From: Bacteroidota bacterium
GTDB lineage: Bacteria > Bacteroidota > Bacteroidia > Bacteroidales > JAAUTT01
NCBI GenBank assembly: GCA_020048915.1
Contig: JAIFLU010000171.1
Coordinates: 1 to 36,081 of the forward strand
DNA: 36,081 bases
Direction of reading: 5' to 3'
Below the pieces are notes generated by a model. The model ran no database searches. It saw nothing but the letters and a program-made list of their open reading frames with translations, and had not been told where the DNA came from. Below are positions 32,445-36,081 of the stretch, piece after piece; the stretch's first letter is position 1; each line of letters starts with the position of its first letter. The translations under genes and the position numbers were made by a program.

Positions 32445-34064
32445 TTAATTACGTTGAAGCTTTGTTTGCTGTGCCACCAGAAAGCCAATCATTTTTTTAT
32501 TCAGTTCGGCTGAAATTGCTGTATAGCTTTTTTCATCGGCTACGTTGATGGTTTCATTCGGATCTTTATCGTAATCGTAAAGTTCATAGGCGACTACCAG
32601 ATTAGGATCGAATGGCATATAGCTCCTGAAATTATTTTTCAGCCAAATGGTATAGCGGTACCTTTTAGTTCGGAGTGAATAACCCATGAGCTGGCCGTCG
32701 GACCAGCCAAGCCTTTCGGTGTCGAGTTTGTTTCTTGAGCGAGGATATTGACTCACCGAGAACTCTTTAACGGAGGAATCGGGATTTTTCATTACCGGAA
32801 CAAGACTTTCCCCATCCAGATGCCGGGGAATGGCAACTCCGGATAAATCGCATAAAGTAGGGAATATGTCGATAAACTCTGATGGGGATTCGGTTCTGGA
32901 GGGTTTAATTCCCGGTGATGCAATTATAAGGGGTGCGTGCGTGGCCTGCTCGAAGTTGGTATGCTTGCACCAAAGGTTATGATCGCCCAGATGCCAGCCA
33001 TGATCGCCCCAGAGCACAATTACGGTGTTTTTAGCTAATCCCAGTGAATCAAGCGCTTTCAGCACAATTCCCACTTGAGCGTCCATATACGATATGGCTG
33101 CGTAATACCCGTGAATGAGTTCTTTTTGCTTTTCAACAGGAAGATCGAGTCCCGGTTTTTGATCGGAAAATGAAGAGAGAGGCGGGATATCGGAATAGGC
33201 ATATAATTCGGCGGCGCTATGATAACTTAGGCCAGGACTGTTTTTAGCTTGCTGCTGAAAGGGTGCAAGCGGCATTTTCTCTCTTTTGTAAAGATCCCAG
33301 TATTTTTTTGGAGCCACAAAAGGCAGATGCGGTTTGCTAAAACCTACGGCAAAGAAAAAGGGTTTTCCATCAGCAGCCAGTTTTGCAAGAATATCTTTGG
33401 CATATAAGGCATTGGCTCCGTCGTTGTATGCATTGTCGGGCACATCGGCACATTCAACAGATGGTTTTACGAATTTGGAAATATAATCGTTGAGTTCCTT
33501 GCCTTTTAAGCCTCTCGACTCCCCTTCGGTGCGGTATTTCCTAAACAGCTCCTTCGTTTCCTGAAGCTGGTATTGCCCTTCCGGCTTTCCGGTAACTGAA
33601 GAGATGTATTTTTCGGAACGTTTGTGGAATGGGATGCTCCACGATGGTTTGTCCAAATCGTCATCAACACAGCGCGGATCGTATATTTTCCCGATACCGG
33701 TCGTCTGGTATCCCTGGCTGACCAGGTATTGCGGTAACGATATTATATTGGGATTGATATCTCTCATTTTGGTTTTTAAATCCCAAACCCGGGTATAGTC
33801 GGGGCGCATTCCGGTGAGCAAACTTGCGCGTGTAGGCCCTGACACTGCCTGCTGGCAGTAATTACGATTGAAAACCGTGCCGCGCGAAGCCAGTTTATCG
33901 ATATTGGGAGTTTTTACAAGCCGATCGCCATAACAACCAAGAATGGGTTTTAAATCGTCAACTGCAATGAACAGAACATTCATCTTTTCGGATTGGGCAT
34001 TCAGAGGGGTTAAGCTCAACCCTATGCGGGCTGCTATTCCCAAAGGTACTATCAGCTTATTCAT
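32445..34064 (-). CDS. S-type arylsulfatase-like sulfatase (iduronate-2-sulfatase group, S1)
   Basis: The 539-residue product from the chosen ATG has a signal peptide (IVPLGIAARIGLSLTPLNAQ) and the sulfatase core. The metal residues are in IAVDDLKPILGCYGD (residues 33-46). The modified residue is Ser75 in SGPTRASLLTG, the S-x-P-x-R motif that needs an anaerobic sulfatase-maturating enzyme to make formylglycine. WGDHGWHLGDHNLW gives the further Asp/His ligands. The pattern fits the iduronate-2-sulfatase-like S1 group. It presumably removes sulfate from the target glycan. The frame extends to a TTG at 34112, but the ATG at 34064 gives the proper signal peptide. Confidence 0.92.
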   Translation of the reverse strand: MNKLIVPLGIAARIGLSLTPLNAQSEKMNVLFIAVDDLKPILGCYGDRLVKTPNIDKLASRGTVFNRNYCQQAVSGPTRASLLTGMRPDYTRVWDLKTKMRDINPNIISLPQYLVSQGYQTTGIGKIYDPRCVDDDLDKPSWSIPFHKRSEKYISSVTGKPEGQYQLQETKELFRKYRTEGESRGLKGKELNDYISKFVKPSVECADVPDNAYNDGANALYAKDILAKLAADGKPFFFAVGFSKPHLPFVAPKKYWDLYKREKMPLAPFQQQAKNSPGLSYHSAAELYAYSDIPPLSSFSDQKPGLDLPVEKQKELIHGYYAAISYMDAQVGIVLKALDSLGLAKNTVIVLWGDHGWHLGDHNLWCKHTNFEQATHAPLIIASPGIKPSRTESPSEFIDIFPTLCDLSGVAIPRHLDGESLVPVMKNPDSSVKEFSVSQYPRSRNKLDTERLGWSDGQLMGYSLRTKRYRYTIWLKNNFRSYMPFDPNLVVAYELYDYDKDPNETINVADEKSYTAISAELNKKMIGFLVAQQTKLQRN

Positions 34065-34143
34065 AGTTACTTGTTCTTGGTTGTTATTTAGAAGCGATTT
34101 TAAAATTCGCAAAAATTCTTTAAAGTAAACTATTTTATTTCGA

Positions 34144-34179
34144 CCCGAATCAAAGTTTATTATTCAGGTTGAATTCGGG
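34144..34179 (-). other. Inverted repeat between the T9SS-protein and sulfatase genes
   Basis: CCCGAAT (34144-34150) and ATTCGGG (34173-34179) form a 7-bp stem around 22 bases in the 127-base spacer. There is no T-run on either side, so termination is doubtful. It may be a regulatory or processing hairpin between the first gene and the sulfatase-GH2 pair. Confidence 0.3.
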
Positions 34180-34191
34180 AAAGTAGAAGCC

Positions 34192-35952
34192 TTAATTTGA
34201 GTAAATAAGCAATTTCCTGATATGGCTCTTTCCTTCTATGGAACATTCGAGAAAGTAAATACCATCCCTCAGCTCCGAACAATCCAGAAATGCATTCTGC
34301 TTTGCAATGGTTCCGGTTTTGAGCTTTCTGCTAGCCGAATCGAACAGATTATAGTGAATGATGCCTGAATAAGTTTTAATATTGATATAACCTACACTTG
34401 GGTTTGGGAAAATATCGACATCAATTTCCTTAGTGGAATTCGAAATGCCTGCTTTTTTATTGCGGACATTCAATTGTGCCTCGTAAAGCGATTCCGGCAG
34501 CAGTCCTGATTTGTTAAGTCCTTCCCACTCTCCGTCAGGCCGACCCGAAAATGCGCCTTCGTATTTGCCGCCAGTTAAACCGATGCAGTAGTTTTTGCCG
34601 CTTACCCAGGGCGATTGCACGGCGGTTTTGGGCGACCGGCAATTCCAGATTACCTGGGTAACACCAGCCCATCCATGACCCGAACCCATGTTGCCGCGAT
34701 CCTGAACATTAATTTGTCCGTCGGTATCGATCATGTCGTACAGTGTGCCACAAGCCCAGCGGTGATGCGGACCAATGTCGGAGTGCGTTTTGCGTGCCTG
34801 GCAACGGGTAAAAACATTTGGTCCTAGCACTTTGGAACCGGTTACAAAATCGTGGCGACCTTCGGTTGTATAGCAATTTTTAAACAGGTTAAGCTGACCA
34901 TTGCAGTTAAATGAATAACGGCGTCCGCCGGTGATGATCGATTTTGCATCGAGGCATTGCGAGTCGAATACGGAAATATTCCGGGACCCTCCATCTATGT
35001 AAACGCAGCCGTTACCAAAGTAACGCGAAACTAAATTTCTGGCCCATCCCTGATTTACTTTTGTGAAGTTAATGGCATTCCACCCATGATTTTCATCGGT
35101 ATCGTTCTGGTAGGATGATTCCATCATCAGGTTTTCGATTCCGCAATTACCAATGCGCCCTTTGAATGTATACTTCATAACAAAACCTCCGCCATAATTC
35201 TTATCCATCTGCATCACTACCGGGTTGTCAAAATAAACACGGTTGCCGTCAATGGCTGTGATAATTCTTTCGAAATACAAATGGTAACCGGAAGCATTCC
35301 ATTGGTTCGTGCCTTCCCGTTCTGCAATCTGATCCATTTTGAGGTCGTGTATCCAGTTGTTGGTGGCGGGCCGGTAAAGTAAAACTGAGTCGCCAACCCG
35401 GAATGCCGAAGTATTTTCGAGTTCAGTATAAAACCTTCCTGTAGGCACAAAATCTTCGCTAATGGCAGCTTTAGTATTTTCCTGCAGGCTGATACTTCCG
35501 GTTCCCGAGAAACAGAAAAGATCGAGTTGCTGAGTTGCAGTTTCTTTAACGATGGTTCCGCTGGCATTGGAACCCTCTCCGCGAATTACAATTCCTGATT
35601 GTTTGATATTGATACTTCCATTTATCTGGTAAGTTCCTTTTTTCAGCAGTAGGGTTCCCCGGAATCCATCGTTCTTTATAGGCATAGCGGCAATTTTATC
35701 TACTGCATCCTGGATGTGTTTACGATTATCGCCTGCAACAGGCTCTATGGAAAGTACTACAGGTACATCAGGAATACTTTTGTTGCCCGAAGCATACCCA
35801 ACATGGCTGAAATCGGGAATGATATTACCCTGCGAATCGGGGTTAAAAACAAGAGTACCAGTACCAGCATTGGAAATGAAGTTTGATTGCCATGTCTGGG
35901 CTGTTACTTGCTGAAAACCAATACATAATAAGATGAGGAGACGTTTATTCAT
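34192..35952 (-). CDS. Pectate-lyase-like beta-helix protein with T9SS sorting domain
   Basis: The 586-residue product has a signal peptide (to about 18) and a pectate-lyase-3-like start with HIQDAVDKIAAMPIKNDGFRGTLLLKKGTYQI. Beta-helix coils carry a histidine-rich patch, TEGRHDFVTGSKVLGPNVFTRCQARKTHSDIGPHHRW (about residues 367-403), that is a strong candidate for the active site. The last 80 residues, DVDIFPNPSVGYINIKT to GIYFLECSIEGKSHIRKLLIYSN, are a type A T9SS sorting domain, so the protein is exported to the cell surface or medium. Its family is found in Bacteroidota glycan loci, but the substrate is unknown. It heads the minus-strand operon with the sulfatase and GH2 genes. Confidence 0.8.
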   Translation of the reverse strand: MNKRLLILLCIGFQQVTAQTWQSNFISNAGTGTLVFNPDSQGNIIPDFSHVGYASGNKSIPDVPVVLSIEPVAGDNRKHIQDAVDKIAAMPIKNDGFRGTLLLKKGTYQINGSINIKQSGIVIRGEGSNASGTIVKETATQQLDLFCFSGTGSISLQENTKAAISEDFVPTGRFYTELENTSAFRVGDSVLLYRPATNNWIHDLKMDQIAEREGTNQWNASGYHLYFERIITAIDGNRVYFDNPVVMQMDKNYGGGFVMKYTFKGRIGNCGIENLMMESSYQNDTDENHGWNAINFTKVNQGWARNLVSRYFGNGCVYIDGGSRNISVFDSQCLDAKSIITGGRRYSFNCNGQLNLFKNCYTTEGRHDFVTGSKVLGPNVFTRCQARKTHSDIGPHHRWACGTLYDMIDTDGQINVQDRGNMGSGHGWAGVTQVIWNCRSPKTAVQSPWVSGKNYCIGLTGGKYEGAFSGRPDGEWEGLNKSGLLPESLYEAQLNVRNKKAGISNSTKEIDVDIFPNPSVGYINIKTYSGIIHYNLFDSASRKLKTGTIAKQNAFLDCSELRDGIYFLECSIEGKSHIRKLLIYSN

Positions 35953-36081
35953 GTCATGGAATAATTGAAATGATGCTTTTTAAATGTTTTATTAATTCTA
36001 CTTCTATGTTGTAATCCAAATTTTCGGAGCATTATTTTTAAGTATTTCAAAATAATCTCATATTTTTATCATTGTAAAGCC

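Noticed and set aside
34065..34112. Upstream TTG start for the sulfatase
   Set aside because: It would put 16 polar residues before the signal peptide; the ATG at 34064 fits an exported protein.

Overview
The window looks like chromosomal DNA of a member of the Bacteroidota, probably a Bacteroidales/Marinilabiliales-type anaerobe. The evidence is as follows. There is a conserved rplM-rpsI-rpsB-tsf block followed by pyrH and frr. Several promoters fit the Bacteroidota TTTG...TAnnTTTG form. The last gene carries a C-terminal type IX secretion (T9SS) sorting domain. The carbohydrate-active enzymes are of types common in this phylum. No taxon below phylum can be fixed from sequence reading alone.

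Region 1 (1-6.4 kb) is housekeeping. A partial 3-methyladenine DNA glycosylase overlaps an O-antigen ligase-like membrane protein by ATGA, both on the minus strand. Next comes the plus-strand translation block: L13, S9, S2, EF-Ts, a clear terminator, UMP kinase, a palindromic intergenic repeat, ribosome recycling factor and another terminator. Two RNA hairpins, one before rplM and one between rpsI and rpsB, are good candidates for ribosomal-protein leaders.

Region 2 (6.4-11.2 kb) is mixed: a radical SAM/SPASM protein, a GNAT-like protein, tRNA-Glu(TTC) with a near-ideal promoter and terminator, a probable gene remnant next to a 12-bp tandem repeat just downstream of the tRNA, a DUF3108 protein, a NUDIX hydrolase, and a LacI-family regulator that reads away from region 3.

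Region 3 (11.2-36 kb) is a large saccharide-utilisation locus centred on L-fucose-type glycans. A plus-strand run encodes an aldo/keto reductase, a medium-chain dehydrogenase, a Gfo/Idh/MocA oxidoreductase, two tandem GH29 alpha-L-fucosidases, an MFS transporter, a DUF362 protein, an L-fucose mutarotase-like protein, a GH95-type enzyme, a DUF4861 protein, a parallel beta-helix protein (possibly GH141-like), a GH43-like five-bladed propeller and a two-domain jelly-roll protein resembling PL7. A convergent minus-strand operon encodes a T9SS-tagged beta-helix protein, an S-type sulfatase and a GH2 enzyme. The inferred route is: surface and periplasmic enzymes desulfate and trim a fucose- and galactose-containing polysaccharide, freed sugars are anomerised and imported by the MFS carrier, and the cytoplasmic oxidoreductases process them. 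The LacI regulator and a doubled palindrome in the divergent spacer probably control the locus.

The unusual points are these. No SusC/SusD pair or hybrid two-component regulator is visible in the 25 kb shown. Several enzymes have non-canonical active-site or structural motifs: GH95 lacks the usual Asp motif, the dehydrogenase lacks its structural-zinc cysteines, and the PL7-like domain lacks its His. Multi-hairpin intergenic repeats break up the locus.
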